Of a DNA stretch of 64,000 bases, positions 8,797 to 16,549 are shown piece by piece; position 1 is the first letter of the stretch; the number at the start of each line of letters is the position of its first letter. The stretch comes from Liquorilactobacillus mali KCTC 3596 = DSM 20444. Lineage in GTDB: Bacteria; Bacillota; Bacilli; Lactobacillales; Lactobacillaceae. The translations under genes were made by a program, and so were the position numbers. The DNA is taken from NCBI RefSeq assembly GCF_000260415.1, contig NZ_BACP01000002.1, positions 28,624 to 92,623 on the forward strand, read 5' to 3'. The notes below the pieces were generated by a model that did no database searches, had not been told where the DNA came from, and worked only from the letters and a program-made list of their open reading frames with translations.

Positions 8797-8802
8797 TATA
8801 AT
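8797..8802 (+). promoter_or_regulatory. Orphan extended -10 (TGCTATAAT) with no gene downstream
   Basis: TATAAT preceded by TG one base upstream, on the plus strand in the gap between ansA and the phosphatase gene. No coding frame follows on this strand before the opposing gene's stop at 8979. It may drive a short RNA through the repeat copy below, or be a chance match. Confidence 0.3.
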
Positions 8803-8849
8803 CGTATAGATGTAAGAACCTAATTATTTAGAAAAAAGAAAGTTGTATT

Positions 8850-8965
8850 CATGATAAATTATATCGTTATTCCTTGGAGTAATGATTTTTGTTTAGCCCA
8901 GAGCATTGACTCTGTTCTGTAGTTTCGCGTTAGGGTTCAAATTTTATCGACCTATGTCATCTCTT
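8850..8965 (+). repeat. Dispersed intergenic repeat, partial copy (3' part)
   Basis: The segment containing GTAGTTTCGCGTTAG, then TTCAAATTTTATCGACCTATG, matches the distal part of the dispersed family (best match: copy near 46.5 kb, also 34.7 and 11.9 kb). The terminal hairpin is absent. It sits in the gap between ansA and the histidine phosphatase gene, ending just before the latter's stop codon. Confidence 0.6.
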
Positions 8966-8978
8966 CTTAGTGAAGCTA

Positions 8979-9635
8979 CTACTTAATTGAAGTATTTTTT
9001 TGATGAGTTATGGGATGAGTTAAAAAAGCAGTTTCATTATATTTTTCAATAATGTAATGCCCATTTTGCTCAACGACTTGTGATAAAGATAGATTTGAAA
9101 GTCCACCAAGATAGATATTATTAGTCAAACGTTGAATACCTAGCTGACTGATTGCACCATGTGAGACAATAAGAATAGTCTGATTATCATCCATTTTTTC
9201 GGTGATATCTTTAATTGACTTACAAAATCTTTTTTGAGCACTTAAAAAGGATTCGACTCCTAATTTCTGAAGACGAATATCATCTGTTCTGGAAGACAAT
9301 AAATCAAATTCGACAGGATAGTCTGTTAGTAAATTTTCTTTTTTAAGTCCTTCAAAAGAACCAAAAGAAATTTCTGCCAAACCAGGATCAGTAATCACTT
9401 GAATATCTGCAGAAATTTGTGAAGAAAGTAATGATGCTGTTTTATATGCTCGTTTGAGCGGGCTGGAGTAGACAGTCGAAATGTTAAATAGTTTCAAATA
9501 AGCAGCGAGTGCCTTTAAATCAGATTGAATTTCTGCAGTATATATAAGAGGACTGTCACCATGCGCACCTTGTAGACGTCCCTCAACATTCCATGCTGTT
9601 TTGCCGTGACGGACAAAAATAATTCTTTTATTCAT
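8979..9635 (-). CDS. Histidine phosphatase family protein (phosphoglycerate-mutase-like)
   Basis: The 218-residue histidine phosphatase has the phospho-accepting FVRHGKTAWN at residues 7-16, the second-arginine segment SSPLKRAYKTA, and the distal catalytic VSHGAISQ near residue 155. The substrate cannot be read from sequence; related proteins are often mislabelled phosphoglycerate mutase. Its ATG overlaps the stop of the upstream phosphosulfolactate-synthase homologue by one base (TAATG), so the two are translationally coupled. This suggests, as inference only, that it dephosphorylates that enzyme's product. Confidence 0.88.
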   Translation of the reverse strand: MNKRIIFVRHGKTAWNVEGRLQGAHGDSPLIYTAEIQSDLKALAAYLKLFNISTVYSSPLKRAYKTASLLSSQISADIQVITDPGLAEISFGSFEGLKKENLLTDYPVEFDLLSSRTDDIRLQKLGVESFLSAQKRFCKSIKDITEKMDDNQTILIVSHGAISQLGIQRLTNNIYLGGLSNLSLSQVVEQNGHYIIEKYNETAFLTHPITHQKNTSIK

Positions 9636-10405
9636 TATTTGACTTTACCTACCGTATCTCCACGAAGACCTGTGCGCAAAGTTTCTAGGGAAATTGCATC
9701 GGTAGACGCAATATTACCTAAATTGACTTGAGGTCCAAACTTTAAAATTAAGTCCACTTGTTGCTTTTTCAAGGGCGCTTCAAATATAAGTTTATCAGTC
9801 CCAATTTCTGCTAAAATATCAAGTTCTTGTGAAATGATATTGCCGCTTTCATCATAAATACCAATATTTTTACCTGCTTCGCGGGCTTCGATAATTACAA
9901 AGTTCGACCCAGAGGCAATATCAGAATGGATTTGGGAGACACGGGTTTCAATACTGATTTTGTGATCCAACAATGGATTTTTCTTGCCAACTTCGGAAAC
10001 AACAAAAAATCCCTTCTCACGTGCTAAGAAAATGACATTGTCCCGAATTTTTTTAGATAGTGACGTTGATCCATCACTTACCTCAATTGCATTAAAACCT
10101 AGGCGAGAGGTTTCTTTGAAAAAAAGATCCAGTTTCTTTTCTTGGATTGCAATTTCTAGCAAGGTTCCGCCAGGATAAGTCAATATTTTATTGTCATGAT
10201 ATATCTTGTTTTTTTTGATTACTAAATCAGATTCGACTGTAGCCGCAGTTCCCCAACCGAATTTAATGAAGTCAATGTATTCACCAGCACTTTGAACTAA
10301 GTCAGATGCATTATTTAAGCCTAATCCTTTATCTAGAATCATACTTAAACCAGTTGAACTTGTCTTAGAATGTGGAACTTTATTTAAAAATTCATATGCA
10401 TGCAT
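9635..10405 (-). CDS. Phosphosulfolactate synthase family protein (ComA/YitD-like)
   Basis: Resembles (2R)-phospho-3-sulfolactate synthase, which adds sulfite to phosphoenolpyruvate, the first step of coenzyme M synthesis in methanogens; B. subtilis YitD is a bacterial relative. Family segments seen: FIKFGWGTAATVES (about residues 47-60), a YPGGTLLEIA motif near residue 80, FNAIEVSDGSTSL near 108, and the C-terminal IFEAPLKKQQ with a GPQVNLGNI stretch. Size 256 fits the TIM-barrel family. Coupled to the following phosphatase gene. What it does in a bacterium without coenzyme M is unknown; it could make sulfolactate or act on another PEP adduct. Confidence 0.85.
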   Translation of the reverse strand: MHAYEFLNKVPHSKTSSTGLSMILDKGLGLNNASDLVQSAGEYIDFIKFGWGTAATVESDLVIKKNKIYHDNKILTYPGGTLLEIAIQEKKLDLFFKETSRLGFNAIEVSDGSTSLSKKIRDNVIFLAREKGFFVVSEVGKKNPLLDHKISIETRVSQIHSDIASGSNFVIIEAREAGKNIGIYDESGNIISQELDILAEIGTDKLIFEAPLKKQQVDLILKFGPQVNLGNIASTDAISLETLRTGLRGDTVGKVK

Positions 10406-10509
10406 GAAAAAACCACCTTTTTAATTTTATTAGTTACAAAAGTCAGCTCTAAGAAATTCTTGAATAGAGAGGAACTTTTATACTAGATTAACTTTAACTA
10501 AAGAAAGTG

Positions 10510-10667
10510 TGAATAAAGTATGGAAACTAACGCGAAATCACTAATATAGTAGCACATTTCCTTACTAAGAATGATTTGAGGTTAGCTTTAGAAATTCAAC
10601 TTATGCCACACTTTAATCGGAATAATAAAGAGGCTAGATCAAATGTTAACTTTTGACCTAGTCCCCA
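10510..10667 (-). repeat. Dispersed intergenic repeat, full copy with hairpin
   Basis: Read on the minus strand, it starts with the hairpin GGGGACTAGGTCAAAAG / CTTTTGA-type arms at 10630-10666, just downstream of the membrane-protein stop, so it probably terminates that gene. The conserved body follows (GCATAAGTTGAATTTC, then CTAACCTCAAAT, then TGATTTCGCGTTAG). It aligns over its whole length with the copy at 11890-12062. Confidence 0.8.
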
Positions 10668-10684
10668 ATAATCCAATAAAATAA

Positions 10685-11611
10685 TTAATTTTTGTAAGCT
10701 TCTCCAGTGAGTTTCTCGACTTGCTTGAAACAATCACGGAAAGATTTTTCAAGCAAATCGCTGCTGTTATTTTTCTCGTAGAAATATGCGAGTGTGAATT
10801 GAACAAAGGGTAGGTACAAGCACCCACCGATTATTCCAACGATTGGTCCACCATAAATCATAATTGGTTCCCAAATGTAAAATCCAAAATAGGTGACTAC
10901 GCTCCAGATTGCAATCCAAACGGCTACTGGAATACTCAGACCAATTAATAACAATAGGTATTTGAAACGTAAATTTTTGATAAATCTTTTACTTGCTTTT
11001 AAGGCGTAACGCTGGGATTGACCAAGAAACTGTGGCTGATTTTCCCTATATAAGAAGATTGCCTGTGAATAATCAATTCCCTTCCAAAGGACTACAACAA
11101 AAAATAGGAATTGTAAAATATATGTTACAATCTCAATCTTACTAGTGAACATATGAATCACAAGCAGAGGTAGTAGCCATAAGAAAATGAACAATGCCAA
11201 GTAGCAGAATAAACGAAGTACTTGATTTTTGTTTAATTGCTTAAACTTTTTAAAAACACTGGAGAAAGAAACTTTAGCGAGCTCATTTTTTAGAGTATCT
11301 TGAATAGCATATTGAATAATGACTCGAATAAAAAAGCAAAGTAGCGCAATTATGAAGAACAAGATAATACTGCCAATTATTTCTAAAAGATTAATGAAAA
11401 TCAGATAACTTTGTCCATACAATAAAAGCGTGACACTTGTAGAAATTGATGAAACACCTACTGCGAAAAGTTCATAATCTAGCAAAAATAGTACACCTGC
11501 TACGAAAATAAGCAAAACATACAGTATACCAGCTAAAAGCCAGTTTTTTTTGAAGATAGTTTTATTCTCTCCAAAGTAGGATTTTAATGAATTAGAAAAA
11601 TTTTTTATCAC
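10685..11611 (-). CDS. Polytopic membrane protein of unknown function
   Basis: About 308 residues with roughly six hydrophobic segments (clusters near residues 30-50, 70-110, 140-200 and 220-275) and a short charged C-terminal tail. No catalytic or transport motif that I recognise. The layout resembles the YciC/UPF0259-like or DUF975-like bacterial membrane families, but I cannot assign it. GTG at 11611 is preferred because GATGAGG lies about nine bases upstream; ATG at 11626 is in frame and overlaps that site. The gene stands alone between two copies of the dispersed repeat, and the downstream copy supplies a terminator-like hairpin. Confidence 0.7.
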   Translation of the reverse strand: MIKNFSNSLKSYFGENKTIFKKNWLLAGILYVLLIFVAGVLFLLDYELFAVGVSSISTSVTLLLYGQSYLIFINLLEIIGSIILFFIIALLCFFIRVIIQYAIQDTLKNELAKVSFSSVFKKFKQLNKNQVLRLFCYLALFIFLWLLPLLVIHMFTSKIEIVTYILQFLFFVVVLWKGIDYSQAIFLYRENQPQFLGQSQRYALKASKRFIKNLRFKYLLLLIGLSIPVAVWIAIWSVVTYFGFYIWEPIMIYGGPIVGIIGGCLYLPFVQFTLAYFYEKNNSSDLLEKSFRDCFKQVEKLTGEAYKN

Positions 11612-11889
11612 AACATGTAACCTCATCTCATAAATTATTATTGTTCCATAAGTCGATGGTAACACTAATTTAGTATCAAATGCGTAAAGAAAGTAAATAT
11701 TCAAAAAGATATTACATGAATTTCACAAAAAAAACGTTTTTCAAATGCCTAAAAGAATTGCATTTGACATCTTATTAACCAGCAGATTCAGTGTAAATAA
11801 CAGATATTTTAATATATGGATGAGGGCATTATGAAGTGTAAAAATATTTAAGACGTGAAATGGTCAGTTTATTTTATGCAGGAAAGGGA

Positions 11890-12062
11890 GTGTGACAGAA
11901 GTCGGTAAAATTTGAGTACTAACAAGAAATTACGAACATAGCGAGTAATTTACTATGAGTTATTCGAGGTTAGATGGAAAATTTTGATTTATGGAACACG
12001 TTTAACCGGAATAAGTAGGGGGACTAGGTTAAAATTTCACTTTTGGCTCAACCCCTATTTTT
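11890..12062 (-). repeat. Dispersed intergenic repeat, full copy with hairpin
   Basis: On the minus strand: hairpin at 12015-12062 (AATAGGGG... with ...CCCCCTA), then TAAATCAAAATTTTCCATC, CTAACCTCGAATAACT, GTAATTTCTTGTTAGTACTC and TTACCGACTTCTGTCACAC. It lies between divergent genes, so here the hairpin is not placed to end a transcript. The 278 bases between the membrane-protein start and this copy show no gene. Confidence 0.8.
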
Positions 12063-12138
12063 TAGTGACACAAATATTATTTTATTCTGAGGAAAATGAT
12101 AACAACTAGTTGAGTATTTGTGATACACTATTTTAAGT

Positions 12139-12228
12139 ACGCAGAGTACAAATTTCGGGGTAGGAAATAAAGCGTCAAGTGCTGGAAGGACGGAATGTGT
12201 CTTCCAGACGAAAGGTTAACACCTGCGG
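12139..12228 (+). promoter_or_regulatory. Tetrahydrofolate (THF) riboswitch, folT type
   Basis: Conserved folT-motif elements in order: AGAGTA after the 5' strand of P1, a P2 hairpin ATTTC-GGGGTAG-GAAAT (12152-12168), GCGTCAAGTG (12172-12181), a P3 hairpin CTGGAAG / CTTCCAG (12182-12207) enclosing GGAATGT, then GACGAAAGG and CACCTGCG. P1 pairs CGCAG (12140-12144) with CTGCG (12223-12227). It lies directly upstream of a folate-type ECF S component, the classic target. Assigned by comparison with the known motif, not by a covariance search. Confidence 0.82.
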
Positions 12229-12258
12229 TTTTATTTTCGCATTCGCCGCATTTTTTTT
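12224..12258 (+). terminator. Riboswitch-linked intrinsic terminator
   Basis: TGCGG (12224-12228) pairs with CCGCA (12246-12250), followed by eight Ts. The left arm overlaps the 3' strand of riboswitch stem P1, so P1 and this terminator cannot form together. Confidence 0.65.
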
Positions 12259-12287
12259 GTGGCAACTCCAAAAGGGAGATGTCTTAT

Positions 12288-12818
12288 ATGAATAGTAGTT
12301 TTGTTTCACGTTTGTCGGTACGCAACATTGTGTTGATGGGTTTATTGATTGCCCTAAATATTGTTGTAGCCAAGTTTTTGTCATTTGGTATCTGGTCTGT
12401 GAGGATTAGTTTTACCTTCGTCGTTGTGTTTTTTATGGCATATTGGTTTGGCCCGTTATTAGGAGCAATTGGGGCAGCATGTGCAGATGTTGTTGGGACC
12501 TTGATTTTTGGAGGCCTTGGAGGATATTTTGCAGGTTTTACACTTTCCGCCTTTTTAGGGGCCTTTGTCTATGGTATTTTGTTCTATAAGAAGGATGTTA
12601 CACTCGTGAGAGTTATTATCGCGGTATTGATTAACATTTTTCTTGTGGATGCATTGATGAATACCTATTGGATAACTCTTTTATATCATACAGATTTTGA
12701 GGCGATTTTCCCAGCGAGATTTATTAAGGAGTTGTTAATGGTTCCTGTCCAAATTATTTTGTTGTATGCTCTTGGAAGGAACAAAGCACTGGCTGGGTTA
12801 GTCAAACGAATTGATTGA
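12288..12818 (+). CDS. folT: Folate ECF transporter S component FolT
   Basis: Membrane S component that binds folate and partners with the shared EcfA/A'/T module. About 176 residues with five to six hydrophobic segments. The N-terminal FVSRLSVRNIVLMGLLIALNIV and FSFGIWSVRISF-like regions are typical of FolT-type proteins (ECF-S, DUF1393/ECF_trnsprt group), as is GPLLGAIGAACADVVG. Start at 12288 because GGGAG (12274-12278) is nine bases upstream; ATG at 12279 touches it. The leader carries a THF riboswitch, which supports the folate assignment. Ends at a strong terminator. Confidence 0.9.
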   Translation: MNSSFVSRLSVRNIVLMGLLIALNIVVAKFLSFGIWSVRISFTFVVVFFMAYWFGPLLGAIGAACADVVGTLIFGGLGGYFAGFTLSAFLGAFVYGILFYKKDVTLVRVIIAVLINIFLVDALMNTYWITLLYHTDFEAIFPARFIKELLMVPVQIILLYALGRNKALAGLVKRID

Positions 12819-12848
12819 TTTGTAACAGTAAATATAAAAATTAATATT

Positions 12849-12885
12849 AATGATGGGGTAATCTATTACTTCCATCATTTTTTTG
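12849..12885 (+). terminator. Terminator after folT
   Basis: AATGATGG (12849-12856) pairs with CCATCATT (12872-12879), followed by a T run. Confidence 0.85.
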
Positions 12886-13033
12886 AGTGTAAAATAAGAA
12901 GGATACTAAATATTCTAGAATTGTTCTTAAGAAAATATTACAATGATTAAAAAATTAGCATACGGGCTTGTTTATACTATAATTGTGTTAGTATTATTCA
13001 TGGAATTTAAAGATGAATTGGAGCGGTAAAAAA

Positions 13034-13758
13034 ATGAATGTATTGGCGATTGATACTTCAAATCAACCTTTGAGTATAGCAATATTGAAAGATAAAGAGC
13101 TAATAGCGACAGTAACTACAAATGAATCAAAAAATCATAGTGTGACGTTAATGCCACAAATTGCTAATCTATTGAATAGTGTCGGGATGAAACCAATAGA
13201 TATTGATAGATTTGTGGTTGCAAAAGGTCCAGGTTCGTACACCGGGTTACGAATAGGAGTCACAACTGCTAAGACATTTGCATTTACGCTTTCGAAAGAA
13301 CTAGTGGGTGTTTCAAGTCTGGCAGTTTTAGCGGACGCGGTTAATGAAGAAGAAACAATAATAATTCCACTTTTTGATGCGAGACGAAGCAATGTTTTTG
13401 CGGGGGGATATGTCAAGGATGGTACTGGACTCACAAATGTAATTCCAGACCAGCACGTGTCTTTGGATGAGTTACTTGAAAAAATTAAAAATTATAAGCA
13501 CATTTTTTTGTTGGAAGTGACAGTCATAAGTTTGAAGAACAGATCTTAGAGAAGATGGGTAAAAAGCAGCAGGTTGCTTTTTCGAGTAATGAAGATGATT
13601 ATCCACAAGCGTATCATCTGGGCTTGTTGGGAATAGAAGAAAAACCAGTTGAGATTCATAGTTTCGTACCAGAGTATCTGAGATTAACGCAAGCAGAAAG
13701 TCAGTGGTTAGAAAATCATCAGGAGAGAGTAGATGAAACATTTGTTGAGAAAATTTAA
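13034..13758 (+). CDS. tsaB: tRNA t6A biosynthesis protein TsaB; frame interrupted at a T7 run
   Basis: Non-catalytic partner of TsaD in t6A37 formation. ATG at 13034 with GGAG about ten bases upstream. The N-terminal ASKHA domain (MNVLAIDTSNQPLSIAIL) and the GPGSYTGLRIG motif are intact. The start frame hits a stop at 13547-13549, cutting the protein at about 171 residues. The -1 frame after T7 (13503-13509) continues as VGSDSHKFEEQILEKMGKKQ through the conserved FVPEYLRLTQAE ending to 13758, giving the normal length of about 240. One lost T explains it. The T TTT TTG heptamer (13504-13510) is also in phase for -1 ribosomal shifting. rimI starts inside the restored 3' end. Confidence 0.85.
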
Positions 13759-14320
13759 CAAAATTTTGGATTATTGCTTTAATTATTTTGAAGATACCTC
13801 ATTAACTTTTGATAATAAAAGGGTTGTAATACATGATAACGAGTACCTTTTATGCAGGGCTGTGGTCCCTGACATAGCTGAGATGCTTCAGCTGCAGAAG
13901 TTAGTCTATGCGGATGATAATTCATGGGATGAGTCAGTTTTTGAGAGTGAGTTACGTAATGAAAAAAGCAAGTTGTATTTAATAATGCGGCAAAATGATC
14001 GTCTTATTGCTTTTATTGGTGCTTCATTCAAACAAAAAAACAAGGATGTACACATCTCAAATGTTGCAGTGCATCCAGATTTTCAAAATCGAGGGTTGGG
14101 TAAATTTCTGATTAGAACGATGATTAATTGTGCAAAATATAATGACTATTTATCACTTTCTCTTGAAACACGACTGAGCAATGTGCGTGCTCAAAAACTT
14201 TATAGTACAATTGGATTTAAAAATATGGGATTAAAAAAATCCTATTATCAGTCTAACCATGAAGATGCTGTAGATATGCGCCTATCAATAAAAAGCAAGA
14301 AGGAAACGGTAAATGAGTAA
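13733..14320 (+). CDS. rimI: Ribosomal-protein-alanine N-acetyltransferase-like GNAT protein
   Basis: GNAT acetyltransferase with the acetyl-CoA loop [17 protein letters not shown] near residues 105-121 and the C-terminal [19 protein letters not shown] segment. It is 195 residues long; the extra N-terminal 45 or so residues are common in lactobacillar RimI proteins. AGGAGAG lies just upstream of 13733. It overlaps tsaB by 26 bases and tsaD by 8, the usual tsaB-rimI-tsaD order. True target (S18 or other proteins) cannot be told from sequence. Confidence 0.9.
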   Translation: MKHLLRKFNKILDYCFNYFEDTSLTFDNKRVVIHDNEYLLCRAVVPDIAEMLQLQKLVYADDNSWDESVFESELRNEKSKLYLIMRQNDRLIAFIGASFKQKNKDVHISNVAVHPDFQNRGLGKFLIRTMINCAKYNDYLSLSLETRLSNVRAQKLYSTIGFKNMGLKKSYYQSNHEDAVDMRLSIKSKKETVNE

Positions 14321-15353
14321 TAAGAAAAGAGAATTGATCTTAGCTTTTGAGTCGAGTTGTGATGAAACAAGTGTCGCAGTTATTGAAAATGGAAATAAAA
14401 TTTTGTCAAACATTATCGCAACTCAAATTAAAAGTCATAAAAGATTCGGAGGAGTTGTACCGGAAGTTGCGAGCAGACATCATATTGAACAAGTCACAAT
14501 GTGTTTGGAAGACGCAATGATAGAAGCAAATGTAACGTATGATGATCTTTCTGCAGTTGCAGTTACATATGGACCGGGATTAGTGGGGGCGCTGCTTGTT
14601 GGAGTTGCATGCGCCAAGGTAGTTGCATTTTCACATAACTTGCCGTTAATTCCAGTGAACCATATGGCAGGACATATCTATGCCGCAAGATTTACAAGTG
14701 AGATTAAATTTCCAGCGATGGCTTTGCTAGTATCAGGCGGGCATACTGAATTGGTTTATTTGCCTAAAGAAAATGTGTATCAGATTATTGGTGAGACACG
14801 CGATGATGCAGCAGGTGAGGCTTATGACAAAGTTGGACGTGTTTTGGGATTAACATACCCTGCTGGGAAACAGATTGATGAGATGGCCCACAGGGGTAAG
14901 GATACCTTTTCATTTCCAAGGGCAATGTTCAAAGAAGATAATTTTGATTTTAGTTTCAGTGGTCTTAAGAGTGCATTCATTAATACTGTCCACCATGCAG
15001 ACCAAATTGGAGAAAAACTAAGCTCCGATAATTTGGCTGCAAGTTTTCAACAGAGTGTGATTGATGTGTTATTGCACAAAACAGAACATGCACTTAACAC
15101 ATTCCAAATTAAGCAATTAATTTTAGCAGGTGGTGTTGCAGCGAATCAAGGACTAAGGGATGGATTAGTCCAACTAATAAGCAAACATGCCGGTGTTGAA
15201 TTACTCAAGGCACCATTGAAATTATGTGGTGATAATGCTGCAATGATTGGTGCAGCTGGGTATGTTGCATGGAAAAATGGAGAGGTTGCAGACTTATCAT
15301 TAAACGCGGATCCAAGTTTGGAATTTGAATGGCTTAAAGGAGAGCTAAAATAG
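14313..15353 (+). CDS. tsaD: tRNA N6-threonylcarbamoyladenosine transferase TsaD
   Basis: Transfers threonylcarbamoyl to A37 of ANN-decoding tRNAs with TsaB and TsaE. The metal-binding HMAGHIYA motif is present near residue 115, with [11 protein letters not shown] at the N-terminus, the [11 protein letters not shown] loop, SGGHTELV, and [10 protein letters not shown] in the second half. The 346-residue length is normal. Its start overlaps the rimI stop by eight bases, suggesting coupling. A long stem-loop follows. Confidence 0.96.
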   Translation: MSNKKRELILAFESSCDETSVAVIENGNKILSNIIATQIKSHKRFGGVVPEVASRHHIEQVTMCLEDAMIEANVTYDDLSAVAVTYGPGLVGALLVGVACAKVVAFSHNLPLIPVNHMAGHIYAARFTSEIKFPAMALLVSGGHTELVYLPKENVYQIIGETRDDAAGEAYDKVGRVLGLTYPAGKQIDEMAHRGKDTFSFPRAMFKEDNFDFSFSGLKSAFINTVHHADQIGEKLSSDNLAASFQQSVIDVLLHKTEHALNTFQIKQLILAGGVAANQGLRDGLVQLISKHAGVELLKAPLKLCGDNAAMIGAAGYVAWKNGEVADLSLNADPSLEFEWLKGELK

Positions 15354-15391
15354 CAGTGGCGCAAAAAATGAAGTTAAATAATTAAATTTAT

Positions 15392-15440
15392 AGGCAATCA
15401 GTTATCATCCTGATTTGGATGGTAGCTGGTTGCCTAGTTT
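15392..15440 (+). terminator. Terminator-like stem-loop after tsaD
   Basis: Nineteen-base arms (15392-15410 and 15417-15435) pair completely if four G-U pairs are allowed, around a six-base loop TGATTT. The T tail is short. Confidence 0.7.
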
Positions 15441-15562
15441 TATCTGAATACAGACTATTATGCAAAAAATTAAAATAAATTTAATTATAAAGGCACGATT
15501 CAAATTAGACTATTCGTATTTTTTATCCAGTACTAATGTGTTGAGTAAAGGCTGGAGATAGT

Positions 15563-16261
15563 CTACCAGATGACTTTTATTTTTTTACAAAAATCAGTGA
15601 TACTTTCATTGTTTAGATTAACGGATAGCAGATTTTGCAGTTCCGGTGATCTATTCATACTTGATAAAACATTCGTATGTTTCTGGAATAAGTTTTTAAT
15701 ATCAGGCCAACTCTTCTCCAAATTAACACAAAAAATAATTGCCGTATATTTCATATGCGAATCAGTCTTTAAATATGTTGGAGTTAATTTATTTTTAGGC
15801 ACACTTATTCCAATTTCTTCATTTATTTCTCTATAAATACTATCTTGAAGGTTGAACTTATTTTCTTCTAAGTCATTGGCATCAATATTACCACCTATGC
15901 ACTGAATTCGATTAGGACTTGAGGTGTTCGTTCCCATTTTACCTAGGATGATCTTGTTATCATTTGTTAACAAAACCGCGGATGTAAATATGATTTTGCA
16001 ATCTTCTTCTTGTAAATTATGATTACTGCTATATAAATAGTGGGCATAATCAGTCCTGCTTACCGAAAAAGTAATTTCATTTTGGGTACTGCAAATCTGA
16101 TTAACAGTGTATATATCACCATTAAAATATCTTTTTTTATTATTTATAAAATTCCAATTGCTGGTAATTTTTCTTTGATTTTCGATGGACAAAACGGTGC
16201 TAGTACCTGAGTAGGTAACGGAAATTTTTTTCTTGACCTTCTGTATTCTTAAATTATTCAT
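15563..16261 (-). CDS. Nudix-like hydrolase of unknown substrate
   Basis: About 232 residues. The C-terminal half carries a Nudix-type box: GGNID... followed by YREINEEIGI (near residues 155-164), giving the REUXEEXGU core, though the gap between the glycine and that core is longer than the standard box. It is preceded by a hydrophobic strand (IIFTSAVLLTNDNKIILGK). The N-terminal 85 residues match nothing I know. Start ATG 16261 has GGAG seven bases upstream. It is very AT-rich, lies alone between housekeeping units, and may be acquired. Confidence 0.72.
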   Translation of the reverse strand: MNNLRIQKVKKKISVTYSGTSTVLSIENQRKITSNWNFINNKKRYFNGDIYTVNQICSTQNEITFSVSRTDYAHYLYSSNHNLQEEDCKIIFTSAVLLTNDNKIILGKMGTNTSSPNRIQCIGGNIDANDLEENKFNLQDSIYREINEEIGISVPKNKLTPTYLKTDSHMKYTAIIFCVNLEKSWPDIKNLFQKHTNVLSSMNRSPELQNLLSVNLNNESITDFCKKIKVIW

Positions 16262-16549
16262 GTTTTTCTCCAAGCATAGAAGGATACCCATTATTTGTGA
16301 ACAAGCATAAATTATTGGAAATTAAATTCTTTAATATTTTACTATTTCAAAATTTAGGTATCAGTGTAATTTGTTATTTAATAATAATCTGTGATTTCGT
16401 AATTATTATGGTTGTGATTAAAAATAGTCATAATAATAGTTTAAACAAATATGACTTGTATGCAATTTTTTCATGTGGAAAAGGTGCTTAGAAAATATAG
16501 TAGTTACTTTTGATTTTTTGTTAATTTACAGTAGCAATAGGAAATAATA

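Noticed and set aside
16297..16491. 64-residue frame upstream of the Nudix gene on the plus strand
   Set aside because: No ribosome binding site or promoter, low-complexity AT-rich hydrophobic product; probably chance.
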